DNA of 64,000 nucleotides, from contig NZ_JAAKEL010000006.1 of the NCBI RefSeq assembly GCF_011039205.1, forward strand, positions 166,864-230,863, given 5' to 3'. The position numbers and the translations under genes are program-made. The stretch is from Dysgonomonas sp. ZJ279 (GTDB taxonomy: Bacteria > Bacteroidota > Bacteroidia > Bacteroidales > Dysgonomonadaceae). The notes beneath the pieces were generated by a model. That model saw nothing but the letters and a program-made list of their open reading frames with translations, was not told the DNA's origin and did not search any database. Shown here in pieces: positions 19,594 to 28,577 of the stretch; positions within the stretch are counted from its first letter, which is position 1; every line of letters begins with the position of its first letter.

Positions 19594-20145
19594 CCTGCTT
19601 GCCTTATACCTTTCAAATATCTTATATCCCAATATTCCTATCATTATACCGAAAGCCATTCCACACAAAACATCCAACGGATAATGTTTTGCCAGATATA
19701 TACGGCTATAAGCAACTGCTGTAGCCCAGCTCAATATAGCACAAGTATATATCTTATTCCGGAAAAACAACAAAGAGAAGACAGCCATACAATATGAAGA
19801 TGATGAATGCGAAGAGAAAAAGCTATAACTGCTCTCGTATTCTTCGATAGCATGGAGAATGTCATTCCAAGCATCGATATGTATCGGACGGGCGCGGGCA
19901 ACAAATAGCTTCAATATATTGGTCAGTACAATGCAAGCACCAACCGAAAAGACGAGGAATATAGGTGCAGATTTACGCCAGACACCTCCTTTATAAATCA
20001 TGAAGAAGATAATTAACAGACATACAATTGTCCACGAAGCAAAAGAACTTAAACCAAGCATAATAGGATCCAACCAATCGTAATGTTTACTATTAAGATA
20101 AAGTAAAAGCTCTTTGTCCCAGTCTATAATAGTTGATAAATGCAT
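19588..20145 (-). CDS. PAP2-family phosphatase
   Basis: Integral membrane phosphatase, probably acting on undecaprenyl pyrophosphate or another lipid phosphate. All three family motifs are visible: KLFVARARP (KxxxxxxRP), FFSSHSSSS around the catalytic His, and SRIYLAKHYPLDV (SRxxxxxHxxxD). Five to six helices are predicted. I start it at 20145 (185 residues) because an upstream in-frame ATG at 20253 would add 36 residues unlike the family. The 3' end overlaps the SDR gene by 6 bases, tail to tail. Confidence 0.88.
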   Translation of the reverse strand: MHLSTIIDWDKELLLYLNSKHYDWLDPIMLGLSSFASWTIVCLLIIFFMIYKGGVWRKSAPIFLVFSVGACIVLTNILKLFVARARPIHIDAWNDILHAIEEYESSYSFFSSHSSSSYCMAVFSLLFFRNKIYTCAILSWATAVAYSRIYLAKHYPLDVLCGMAFGIMIGILGYKIFERYKASRL

Positions 20146-20276
20146 AAATAATCCGGTAATATTTAATTCGAGAACAAAGTAAAGCGTTTTATGTTTAATC
20201 AGATAGATATAAACATATTTTATAGCGTATCGAAAAACCCTATGTTGCAACATACATAAGGTATCAAATATTATTT

Positions 20277-20284
20277 TACCTTTG
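20277..20284 (+). promoter_or_regulatory. candidate -7 box for fbp
   Basis: TACCTTTG is a full -7 match 28 bases before the fbp ATG; no well-placed -33. Confidence 0.4.
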
Positions 20285-20312
20285 AATCATTAACATACTA
20301 AATAACCATATC

Positions 20313-21338
20313 ATGAAAAGTAGTGCCAGAAAAACTCTTGATGAATTTATTATCGAAAGACAAGACGACTTTCAGTATTCTACCGGAGAACTCTCAAGAC
20401 TCCTTAACTCTCTCCTATTAGCAGCAAGAGTTGTTAGCTATAAAATTAACAAAGCAGGTTTGGTTGATATTATTGGTGGTGTAGGGAGCACTAACATACA
20501 AGGGGAAGACCAGCAGAAGCTTGACTTATATGCCAATGATGTATTCATCCAAACACTTGTCAATAGAGAAATCGTATGCGGTATAGCTTCGGAAGAAAAC
20601 GATAACTTCATAACAATACAAGGCTTCGACGAAGGTCATAATAATAAATATGTTGTACTGATGGATCCTTTGGACGGATCTTCGAATATAGAAGTGAATG
20701 TATCTGTAGGAACAATATTCTCGGTCTATCGCCGGGTGTCACCAGTTGGCACACCAGTCGCTATGTCTGACTTCTTACAGCCGGGCGACAAGCAAGTAGC
20801 AGCGGGGTATATCCTCTATGGGACATCGACCATGTTCGTTTACACAACCGGGCGTGGAGTAAATGGATTTACATTGAATCCTGCTATCGGAAGTTTCTAC
20901 CTGTCACACCCTAAAATGACCTGCCCTAAAGATGCCAATATCTATTCGGTAAATGAAGGCAACTATGTTCATTTTCCACAGGGAGTGAAAGATTATATTA
21001 AATACTGTCAGGAGGAAAAAGAAGATCGTCCTTATACATCACGATATATCGGAAGTCTGGTATCAGATTGTCACCGTAATCTGATTAAAGGAGGGGTGTA
21101 CTTCTATCCATCCACATTCAAAACCCCGAAAGGTAAGCTGCGTCTGCTCTACGAATGCAATCCCATGGCATTTATTACCGAACAAGCGGGCGGAAGCGCA
21201 ACCGATGGAAAAAGGCGCATAATGGAAATAGAGCCAACCGAGCTCCATGAACGCACACCATTTTATTGTGGCAGCACGAACATGGTAGAGAAAATCAAAG
21301 ATTTTATACAAAAAGCAGAAGAAAAAGAAAAGAAATAA
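20313..21338 (+). CDS. fbp: class 1 fructose-1,6-bisphosphatase
   Basis: Gluconeogenic enzyme that converts fructose 1,6-bisphosphate to fructose 6-phosphate. The metal/phosphate signature [13 protein letters not shown] lies near 118-130 and ASEENDNF near 91-98. The sugar-phosphate region [20 protein letters not shown] is around 243-262. The 341 residues fit the class 1 family, distinct from the large class 3 Fbp of many Bacteroides. Confidence 0.96.
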   Translation: MKSSARKTLDEFIIERQDDFQYSTGELSRLLNSLLLAARVVSYKINKAGLVDIIGGVGSTNIQGEDQQKLDLYANDVFIQTLVNREIVCGIASEENDNFITIQGFDEGHNNKYVVLMDPLDGSSNIEVNVSVGTIFSVYRRVSPVGTPVAMSDFLQPGDKQVAAGYILYGTSTMFVYTTGRGVNGFTLNPAIGSFYLSHPKMTCPKDANIYSVNEGNYVHFPQGVKDYIKYCQEEKEDRPYTSRYIGSLVSDCHRNLIKGGVYFYPSTFKTPKGKLRLLYECNPMAFITEQAGGSATDGKRRIMEIEPTELHERTPFYCGSTNMVEKIKDFIQKAEEKEKK

Positions 21339-21346
21339 TTTCACAC

Positions 21347-21390
21347 AAAAGGCCCCTATGATCAACTTTGAGATATTATAGGGGCTTTAG
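21347..21390 (+). terminator. terminator after fbp
   Basis: GCCCCTAT pairs with ATAGGGGC across an 18-base loop, with flanking AAA/TTT. The 3' T-run is short. It excludes the upstream start (21368) for the following gene, which would lie inside the hairpin. Confidence 0.6.
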
Positions 21391-21403
21391 ATTACATCGT
21401 ACC

Positions 21404-21949
21404 ATGGAATTCAATTATCAACTCGAAGAGAGAGACTTTCTCAATTTTCAACTTTATTTTGCATCGAAGAGCCCTCAGATAAAGAAGCAACGATCGACAG
21501 CACGCATACTAGGTGCAATAGTCTTATTTCTGATGGCAATTTTATTCTTTGCTACAAATGAACGATTTGAGGCCTATTATTTTCTGGCTTCCACAGTTAT
21601 TATCTTGATGGTCTATCCTTATCTTTCTGCTTTGGCTCTGAAATACTCTTTCAAAAAATTCGTGAAAAATAATTATAGAGAAGAGTGCCCCAAATCAATT
21701 AGATTGAAAATAGATCATGCCACGATAGAGTCTATCGAAGAAAAAGGGCATAGCAAATTCGACATCAGAGATCTAACGAAAATTACTGAGATAAAGAATT
21801 ATTTCTTTATACACACCGATGAAATTACTGCCATTATAATCCCTAAAAATCAACTGGAAAATACAGATAATATACGGAATTATTTAAGTAGAATAGCCGA
21901 CGATCATAATATACCATTCGATAACGAACCAAATTGGAAGTTTAAATAA
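21404..21949 (+). CDS. YcxB-like membrane protein
   Basis: 181 residues from the ATG at 21404, beginning MEFNYQLEERDFLNFQLYFA. Two adjacent hydrophobic helices (about 42-60 and 65-88) follow. A C-terminal beta-rich domain resembles the YcxB-like domain (PF14317), including the segment FDIRDLTKITEIKNYFFIH near 118-136. Function unknown. A longer in-frame start at 21368 is disfavoured because it falls in the fbp terminator. Confidence 0.7.
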   Translation: MEFNYQLEERDFLNFQLYFASKSPQIKKQRSTARILGAIVLFLMAILFFATNERFEAYYFLASTVIILMVYPYLSALALKYSFKKFVKNNYREECPKSIRLKIDHATIESIEEKGHSKFDIRDLTKITEIKNYFFIHTDEITAIIIPKNQLENTDNIRNYLSRIADDHNIPFDNEPNWKFK

Positions 21950-21999
21950 ATCTTATTTAGCGAATTTTATATTTAAAAAGTGCTTTTTTCATCGGAGGA

Positions 22000-22032
22000 T
22001 TGCAAACTCAAGATTACATTTTAGTATATTTG
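22000..22032 (+). promoter_or_regulatory. promoter of the pta-ackA operon
   Basis: TTG (22000-22002), a 22-base spacer and TATATTTG (22025-22032) form a Bacteroidetes-type promoter about 70 bases before pta. Confidence 0.5.
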
Positions 22033-22104
22033 TAGAGATATAGTGGTCAATTAAGGCTACCTATTGAGACTAAATATTTATCATATCTACAATACATTTA
22101 AATT

Positions 22105-23115
22105 ATGGACTTAATAAAGCAAATCATTGAACGAGCCAAATCGAATAAACAACGTATTGTCCTTCCCGAAGGCACAGAAGAAAGAACAATAAAAGCAGCA
22201 GACCAGCTTCTGAGAGATGGTGTAGCGGATATTATTCTGATTGGCAATCCGTCGGAGATACAAAGTTTAGCGACAAAACTTGGTCTGAAAAACATAGACA
22301 AAGCGACAATTATTGATCCACTTAATTATAGTCAAAAAGAAACATATGCAAATCTACTTTTCGATTTACGAAAAGCGAAAGGTATGACTATCGAGCAAGC
22401 AACCAAACTGGCAGAAGACCCATTGTATCTTGGCTGTTTAATGATTAAAAACGGTGATGCTGATGGCGAAATAGCAGGAGCACAGAATACAACAGGCGAT
22501 GTACTTCGTCCTGCCCTTCAAATTATAAAAACTGCACCCGGAATTAGTGTTGTATCAGGAGCATTCTTAATGTTTACACAAAATAAGGAATACGGAAAAG
22601 ATGGATTGCTGTTCTTTGCAGATTGTGCAGTAACCCCCGATCCAACTGCTTCGCAACTAGCAGAAATCGCTGTAGCCACAGGACATACAGCTCGTGCACT
22701 TACAGGTGAAGAGCCTCAAGTGGCTATACTTAGTTTCTCATCGAAAGGCAGTGCGAAACACCCACTGGTTGATAAAGTAATAGAAGCTACTCAATTGGCA
22801 CAAAAAATAGATCCTACTTTAAGTCTTGATGGCGAATTACAAGCCGACGCAGCAATTGTACCTTCGGTAGGTGCAAGCAAAGCACCGGGGAGTAAAGTAG
22901 CAGGACATGCAAACGTATTGGTATTCCCTTCGCTAGAAGTGGGTAACATTGCTTACAAACTTGTGCAACGATTAGGAAATGCCGAAGCGGTAGGTCCTAT
23001 TCTTCAAGGAATGGCAGCACCGGTGAATGACCTTTCGCGTGGATGCTCGGTGGATGATATCTATAAAATGGTAGCAATAGCAGCTAACCAAGCTATCGCA
23101 GCAAAGAATAAATAA
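22105..23115 (+). CDS. pta: phosphate acetyltransferase
   Basis: Interconverts acetyl-CoA and acetyl phosphate, the first step of acetate formation. The 336 residues are the short PTA_PTB form without an N-terminal DRTGG regulatory domain. Motifs include RIVLPEGTEERT at the start, GDADGEIAGAQNTTGDVLRPA (about 131-151), FADCAVTPDPT and the C-terminal NVLVFPSLEVGNIAYKL. It is the first gene of a unit with a dehydrogenase-like gene and ackA. Confidence 0.96.
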   Translation: MDLIKQIIERAKSNKQRIVLPEGTEERTIKAADQLLRDGVADIILIGNPSEIQSLATKLGLKNIDKATIIDPLNYSQKETYANLLFDLRKAKGMTIEQATKLAEDPLYLGCLMIKNGDADGEIAGAQNTTGDVLRPALQIIKTAPGISVVSGAFLMFTQNKEYGKDGLLFFADCAVTPDPTASQLAEIAVATGHTARALTGEEPQVAILSFSSKGSAKHPLVDKVIEATQLAQKIDPTLSLDGELQADAAIVPSVGASKAPGSKVAGHANVLVFPSLEVGNIAYKLVQRLGNAEAVGPILQGMAAPVNDLSRGCSVDDIYKMVAIAANQAIAAKNK

Positions 23116-23136
23116 TAAAAATCAACTAAATTATAT

Positions 23137-24102
23137 ATGGCAGAAATTATAGAACCTATCGAAGAATTCGGACTGAGCCGTAAGGACAGAAAAAAGTCTC
23201 TCTTCACAAAAATAGGAGTTGTCGGATGCGGACACGATGGTAGAAGTATCGTTAGCCTGACAGCCCTTTCGGGGATGGAAGTTATCTTTATTGAAGTTTC
23301 ACAAGAAAGAATACAAGAAGCCCTAAAAGATATAGAACACGGTTTGGATACCAAGATCGAAAACTGGGGACTGACTCAAAGTGAGAAACGAGGAACTATG
23401 GCGCGCATAAAAGGCTCGCTCAGCTATGGTGACCTCCGCGATTGTGACTTTGTAATAGAATGTATCCGTTACGAAGCTAATGGAGAGAGAAGTACCGAGT
23501 TGCGTAAAGAAGTATTCAGAAATCTCGAACAGGTATTATCTGCCGAATCGATTATTGCTACAAATGCAACAACCGTAATTATCAGCGAACTAGCTGCCGA
23601 GTTAGTACATAAAGAAAGATGTATCAGTCTACATTTCCCCATAGCGCACAACGAAGCACGCTTACTGGAAGTTGTCAGCGGAACCTTCACGTCCAAAGAG
23701 GTACTTGAAAAAGTAAACCTCTTTGCCAATATGATAAAATACACCCCTATTTCCGTACACGAAAGTAGCGGACTCGTTAGTCTTCGCCTCATGATAACAA
23801 TGCTGAACGAAGCTTGTCAGATTTGGATGGAAAACGTAGCCTCTATGGAGGATATCGACAAAGAGTTTACCATTATCTATGGTCAACGTTATGGAATCTT
23901 CCATATGGCAGATATTATAGGAATAGAAAAAACTGTAATGCTGATGGAAGACATGTTTCATGAGTATGGAGACAAAAAATACAAAGCCTCGCCAATACTA
24001 TGGCGCTTATACCGGTCGAAACAAACAGGTGTACAGGCTGGAAGAGGTTTCTATATATACGATGAAACAGGTAAACAACTTGGTCCAAACAAATTAATTT
24101 AA
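23137..24102 (+). CDS. 3-hydroxyacyl-CoA dehydrogenase-like protein
   Basis: 321 residues with an N-terminal Rossmann domain (IGVVGCGHDGRSIVSL, about 27-42) and a C-terminal helical domain as in 3-hydroxyacyl/3-hydroxybutyryl-CoA dehydrogenases. The region of the catalytic His is retained as LHFPIAHNEARLLEVVSG. The Asn expected in the following GFxVNRL motif appears replaced (SGLVSLRL), so activity is uncertain. It sits between pta (21 bases) and ackA (4 bases), so expression with acetate metabolism is nearly certain. Its role there is inferred: reduction of an acyl-CoA to dispose of NADH, or a non-catalytic role. Confidence 0.8.
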   Translation: MAEIIEPIEEFGLSRKDRKKSLFTKIGVVGCGHDGRSIVSLTALSGMEVIFIEVSQERIQEALKDIEHGLDTKIENWGLTQSEKRGTMARIKGSLSYGDLRDCDFVIECIRYEANGERSTELRKEVFRNLEQVLSAESIIATNATTVIISELAAELVHKERCISLHFPIAHNEARLLEVVSGTFTSKEVLEKVNLFANMIKYTPISVHESSGLVSLRLMITMLNEACQIWMENVASMEDIDKEFTIIYGQRYGIFHMADIIGIEKTVMLMEDMFHEYGDKKYKASPILWRLYRSKQTGVQAGRGFYIYDETGKQLGPNKLI

Positions 24103-24106
24103 GAGC

Positions 24107-25306
24107 ATGAAGATATTAGTATTGAACTGCGGAAGTTCTTCTATCAAATATAAGCTTTTCGACATGAAAAGCAGTGAAGTATTGGCTCAGGGAGCAATCG
24201 AGAAAATCGGATTAAAAGGGTCTTTTATGAAATTCCCTCTTCCCAATGGAGACAAAGTAATTCTCGAAGGTGAGATACTTGAGCATCAAGCAGGTATAGA
24301 GTATATACTAGGTGTATTAACAAGTGAGAAATATGGCTGTATTAAATCGCTCGACGAAATAGAAGCCGTAGGACATCGTGTTGTGCATGGCGGAGAGAAA
24401 TTCAACAATAGTGTATTGCTTACGGATGACGTGATTCTGCAAGTAGAAGAGTGTATCGAACTAGCTCCTCTACACAACCCACCGAATCTTGCCGGTATAT
24501 ATGCCGTGAAAGAATTGATGGGAGACATCCCTCAAGTAGGTGTTTTTGATACAGCATTTCATCAAACAATGCCACCGAAATCTTATATGTACGGATTACC
24601 TTATTCATTGTATGAAAAGTATGCCATACGCCGTTACGGTTTCCACGGAACAAGCCACCGCTATGTATCACGTAAAGCATGTGAATTATTAGATGTTCCT
24701 TATGAAGAGCAACGCATCATCTCTGCCCATATAGGCAATGGAGGTTCACTTGCTGCTATCAAAGACGGCAAGTCGATAGATACCACCATGGGCATGACCC
24801 CTGTGGAAGGATTATTAATGGGAACGCGTTCGGGAGACGTAGATGCCGGTATAATCTCTTTCGTAATGGAAAAAGAAAATATTGGAACACAGGCAATATC
24901 TACTCTTGTTAACAAACATAGTGGTCTACTTGGTATATCCGGAGTATCGTCCGATATGCGCGAAGTACAGTCGGCTATGAAAGCTGGAAATGAAAGAGCA
25001 AAACTAGCTTTCGATATGTTTGAATACCGCATCAAAAAATATGTTGGGGCTTATGCTGCTGCACTAGGCGGAGTTGATATCCTTATCTTCACAGGAGGAA
25101 TTGGTGAAAACCATTCTATATCACGCGAGATTATTTGTGGCAACATGGAGTACATGGGTATAGAACTTGATCTGGATAAAAACAATGAAATTCACGGGGA
25201 AGAAGCTGTCATCAGTACTCCTAATTCAAAAGTGACAGTAATAGTCGTGCCTACTGACGAGGAGTTCATGATTGCTTCAGACACTATGGAAATAGCAGGT
25301 AACTAA
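24107..25306 (+). CDS. ackA: acetate kinase
   Basis: Makes ATP from acetyl phosphate, completing the Pta-AckA route. 399 residues of the ASKHA fold: VLNCGSSSIKYKLF at the start, GHRVVHGGEKF (about 87-97), FHGTSHRYVSRKA, GNGGSLAAIKDGKSIDTTMG and the C-terminal FTGGIGENH (about 329-337). All substrate-binding motifs look intact. A terminator follows 35 bases later. Confidence 0.97.
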   Translation: MKILVLNCGSSSIKYKLFDMKSSEVLAQGAIEKIGLKGSFMKFPLPNGDKVILEGEILEHQAGIEYILGVLTSEKYGCIKSLDEIEAVGHRVVHGGEKFNNSVLLTDDVILQVEECIELAPLHNPPNLAGIYAVKELMGDIPQVGVFDTAFHQTMPPKSYMYGLPYSLYEKYAIRRYGFHGTSHRYVSRKACELLDVPYEEQRIISAHIGNGGSLAAIKDGKSIDTTMGMTPVEGLLMGTRSGDVDAGIISFVMEKENIGTQAISTLVNKHSGLLGISGVSSDMREVQSAMKAGNERAKLAFDMFEYRIKKYVGAYAAALGGVDILIFTGGIGENHSISREIICGNMEYMGIELDLDKNNEIHGEEAVISTPNSKVTVIVVPTDEEFMIASDTMEIAGN

Positions 25307-25341
25307 CTGTAAATAAAGAACAATCTATATTTTATATAATT

Positions 25342-25370
25342 ATTAGGGCAGCAGTTGTTGCCCTAATTTT
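25342..25370 (+). terminator. ackA terminator
   Basis: ATTAGGGCA pairs with TGCCCTAAT (9 bp, 8-base loop), followed by TTTATT. Confidence 0.8.
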
Positions 25371-25520
25371 ATTATTAAAATATTTTAACAATATATGTAT
25401 AAAATAAGCCGATTTAGCTTGTTTTATTCACATTGTTTAAGTAAGAAACCTTAAACAGGAGCGGTTTTGAGGGCTATAAAGTTAAACAAATTTAAGTGCG
25501 TCTAATTAACCCCCTAATTG

Positions 25521-25552
25521 TTTGGAGTTGCATTTCGTTTGCTGTACATTTG
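25521..25552 (+). promoter_or_regulatory. consensus promoter with no gene behind it
   Basis: TTTG (25521-25524), a 20-base spacer and TACATTTG (25545-25552) are a very good Bacteroidetes promoter. Transcription would start near 25558, about 250 bases before the nearest ATG of a gene. Confidence 0.55.
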
Positions 25553-25557
25553 TAATG

Positions 25558-25629
25558 TGTTTTTCATAGTATTAGATTTAAGGTTAACAATGAAGATTGG
25601 TTGTCGGGATGACAACCTTTTCTTTTTTT
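25558..25629 (+). ncRNA. candidate small RNA of about 70 nt
   Basis: Bounded by the consensus promoter just upstream and by a strong intrinsic terminator (25599-25629: GGTTGTC/GACAACC, 5-base loop, then TTTCTTTTTTTA). The RNA would be about 70 nt with no recognisable family match. It could be an independent sRNA or an attenuated leader for the kinase operon. Only sequence signals support it. Confidence 0.35.
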
Positions 25630-25761
25630 ATAGCATACAGCATTTTAAATAGATATTTACTGGAAACTATATCGTTTTGAATTATAATAACTACCAACGA
25701 CTAATTAATAGTCATCAGCCTCCACATAGTAATAGCTTAATTTTAGAATAATATTAAATCA

Positions 25762-25799
25762 TAGATTTGTCTTAAGATTTAAGTTATTAATTAAATTTG
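25762..25799 (+). promoter_or_regulatory. two candidate -7 boxes for the sensor kinase gene
   Basis: TAGATTTG (25762-25769) and TAAATTTG (25792-25799) both match TAnnTTTG. The second ends 5 bases before the ATG and would make a practically leaderless mRNA; the first gives a leader of about 30 bases. No clear -33 for either. Confidence 0.35.
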
Positions 25800-25804
25800 C
25801 TATT

Positions 25805-28564
25805 ATGAGAACAAGACTATTAATTACACTATTAGCGCTAACTTCTATTTTCGCTCAAGCGAGAGACTTTTTTTCGCTGAAAGATTTACAACCAAATGAC
25901 ACATTCAGAATTAAAATAACTTTAGCTGATGGAATAGTCGGTCATAGTTCTATTTGGGATTTTGATCAGGTGCAAAAAATAGAAGTACAATTCGACGTAC
26001 TGTCAGTACATAAAGATTCTATCAGGCTGGGTGTTAAACCAACTAATTGGTTTGCGCATTTTCAGGATGAGAATCAATATAATCCATATAGCCTCTTTCA
26101 ATTCTATAGTTATTATGATTCTTACTTTTTAGGTCCTTGGAATGGGGAAAAAGGGTTTTACTTATTTAAAGATAACAATGTCGTCGTTGCAATAAATAAA
26201 AACAACGGAGACTTTTCCACAACCTTTATTCCCATACCAGAGGAAAAGGAAGGGTATGGCCATGTAAGAAGAAACTGGTATAGCGATTTACCACAAATGT
26301 CAACAGGACTAAAAATAAGAGATAATAGTGCTCCATTTGCAAGTATTTCATTAGATTTTGAGAAAGTTCTAAACGCATCTGTCCAAGGATTTATAGGCAG
26401 TTGGATCAAAAAAAGCAAAGACGGCAATCCGATGCCATGGTTCGTTGATTTAATGGATATTATAACACCGGTTGTACAAAAACCAATTTTTGTACAAATA
26501 GTCTCTGCTTCGTTCGATCTTTATCCTAATATACATCTTTCATACAAGCCTTCAAAGGATATACCCGAGGATAGGATATTTATTGTGAATGGCAGTAAAA
26601 AAATCAGACCTATAAAAAAAGAACCAAATGGCACATATATTTTTAACTTTTTCATATCCTCACCCAAGCGATTAAGTATCAATGATATTTTATTAGATGT
26701 TACTCCCGACGATTCGCAGAATATAATATATAATACTACAACAAACAATTATACGTTCGAAGGTAAAGGATCTGCAAACAGTGCTTATACTAATGCGATA
26801 GTAAAACTTTATAGTACACCGTCCGAATTATATGAAAACAATCGGATAGAAGAACTTACACCGCAACAGATAGATGATTTTTTTAAACTCAAAGAAACTT
26901 CCTATAAGGTTGTATTGGCAAACCATGCCAAGGGTATGAACAAGTACTGGATAAGATCAGCAGAATTGTCATACGATTATTGGTTTGCATCACAAAGATT
27001 ATACCTTGACAATGAAATGACGAAGCAAAATCTCGGAAGAGGAATAAATCGTATACCTCAACACCCGATTCCGTGGTATAGTCCCAAGTTTGCGAATCTA
27101 TTCCCAATTACCGATTATTTATATCAGCCTTATACCTACGATGATTTTCTGAATAACTACTTCAGCTATAAGGCATGGCAGACTAATGATGATATGCTTA
27201 CCGGAATGAGGTACCTTCAGGAACATATTCCCAAATATTACTTTGCAGATGCTATATTTTGGGGTTATCCGCGATTTTATTTGACAGGAGAAACCCTCAA
27301 ATATTTAATGACAGGCTTTCACTTGAGTGATAGCCAGAGAGAATATGAAGATTTTTTGAGAAAATGTTATCAACCTGAAATACGAGAAACTATAATTGCC
27401 ATGCGTGAACAATTGGAGAAAGTGGAACCCGGAGCGAATATTAAAAATCTTGATCTTGCCATTCAACAAGATATTCCACTAAAAGACAAAGCAGACGGCT
27501 ACATCGTTTTACTTGTAGATGACGAATTCAACGAAACCATTGAGGGAAATCTGAAAAATACAAATGAGAATATAGATAAGGAGAACCTAAAGGATAAAAT
27601 CAAATTATGTATTATTACATCAGATTCCCAAAAAGCATTTTTTAATGATAAAACGGACATCCACTTTGTATCCGATACAAAATTATACGACTATTACGAT
27701 AAAGTTATCAGCAGGAAAGGAGACTACATCATAATGAGGGATGACGGAACTATTATAGACAGGACTTTAGGAAATTACAATGATTCAGGTCATTTCATCA
27801 CCAATATTATAAAGACAGATATTGAAAAGCAAAAAAATCAACACACTGCCTCAAACGGTATGTTGACCCCAGTTATTTTGTCCTCACTTTTCTCTATGGT
27901 CGTAACATTCTTTATCGTACGTTTGGTTATTAAACGACGCGAACGAATCCGCAGGCATATATCCGAACTTGAACTAAAGGCTATCCGCGCTCAAATGAAT
28001 CCACACTTCACATTCAACGCATTAGGTTCGATACAGAATCTCATAAATCAGAAAAAGAATAAAGAGGCTAACGATTATTTAGTTAACTTTGCTAAATTGC
28101 TTCGTATGGTATTGTCAACATCCGAAAAAAGGCTTATTTCTCTTTCGGAAGAAATAGAACAATTGGAGCTGTATCTTCGTCTCGAACAGTTGCGTGTCCC
28201 TTTCCTCTATACTATTAATGTGGATAAGAATATTTATATAGAGAATGAGGAGATTCCCGGAATGCTCATTCAACCAATTGTTGAAAATGCAATTAAACAC
28301 GGGATTGTACCCAAAGGCGGCGGACAAATAAAATTGAATTTCAACCTTATCGGCCATGTACTGTATGTTATCGTCACAGACTCGGGGTCGGGATGTTTCC
28401 AATCTGAAAATACTTCGCCAAGCGGTTTCGGTTTACAGGCAGTACACGAGCGCTTGAAATTGTTGAGTAAGGAACTTAATTTGGAAATAGGGATGAAAAT
28501 AGAAAACATTGCGACAGATGGTAAAACAACAGGGTGTATGGTGACAATATCCATACCTGTTTAA
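25805..28564 (+). CDS. LytS/YehU-type sensor histidine kinase with a large periplasmic region
   Basis: 919 residues. A signal peptide (about 1-19) is followed by about 670 exported residues and one membrane helix (about 694-714). The cytoplasmic part is a His_kinase (PF06580) domain with the phospho-acceptor His734 in MNPHFTFNALGSIQNLI. A HATPase domain follows: N-box IVENAIKHG and G-box SGFGLQAVHERL. I do not recognise the first 550 periplasmic residues. Residues about 560-675 look like a degenerate thioredoxin-like fold without a CxxC. No Y_Y_Y or beta-propeller repeats of the hybrid type are seen. It is followed 13 bases later by its LytTR regulator. The signal sensed is unknown. Confidence 0.85.
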   Translation: MRTRLLITLLALTSIFAQARDFFSLKDLQPNDTFRIKITLADGIVGHSSIWDFDQVQKIEVQFDVLSVHKDSIRLGVKPTNWFAHFQDENQYNPYSLFQFYSYYDSYFLGPWNGEKGFYLFKDNNVVVAINKNNGDFSTTFIPIPEEKEGYGHVRRNWYSDLPQMSTGLKIRDNSAPFASISLDFEKVLNASVQGFIGSWIKKSKDGNPMPWFVDLMDIITPVVQKPIFVQIVSASFDLYPNIHLSYKPSKDIPEDRIFIVNGSKKIRPIKKEPNGTYIFNFFISSPKRLSINDILLDVTPDDSQNIIYNTTTNNYTFEGKGSANSAYTNAIVKLYSTPSELYENNRIEELTPQQIDDFFKLKETSYKVVLANHAKGMNKYWIRSAELSYDYWFASQRLYLDNEMTKQNLGRGINRIPQHPIPWYSPKFANLFPITDYLYQPYTYDDFLNNYFSYKAWQTNDDMLTGMRYLQEHIPKYYFADAIFWGYPRFYLTGETLKYLMTGFHLSDSQREYEDFLRKCYQPEIRETIIAMREQLEKVEPGANIKNLDLAIQQDIPLKDKADGYIVLLVDDEFNETIEGNLKNTNENIDKENLKDKIKLCIITSDSQKAFFNDKTDIHFVSDTKLYDYYDKVISRKGDYIIMRDDGTIIDRTLGNYNDSGHFITNIIKTDIEKQKNQHTASNGMLTPVILSSLFSMVVTFFIVRLVIKRRERIRRHISELELKAIRAQMNPHFTFNALGSIQNLINQKKNKEANDYLVNFAKLLRMVLSTSEKRLISLSEEIEQLELYLRLEQLRVPFLYTINVDKNIYIENEEIPGMLIQPIVENAIKHGIVPKGGGQIKLNFNLIGHVLYVIVTDSGSGCFQSENTSPSGFGLQAVHERLKLLSKELNLEIGMKIENIATDGKTTGCMVTISIPV

Positions 28565-28577
28565 TATTTGATGATAA

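Larger units (their letters stand above)
25307..25804. other. long intergenic region with two terminators and a small-RNA candidate
   Basis: About 500 bases between ackA and the sensor kinase. It holds the ackA terminator, an isolated promoter plus terminator (see the ncRNA entry), and kinase promoters near its end. No credible protein frame was seen. Confidence 0.6.
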
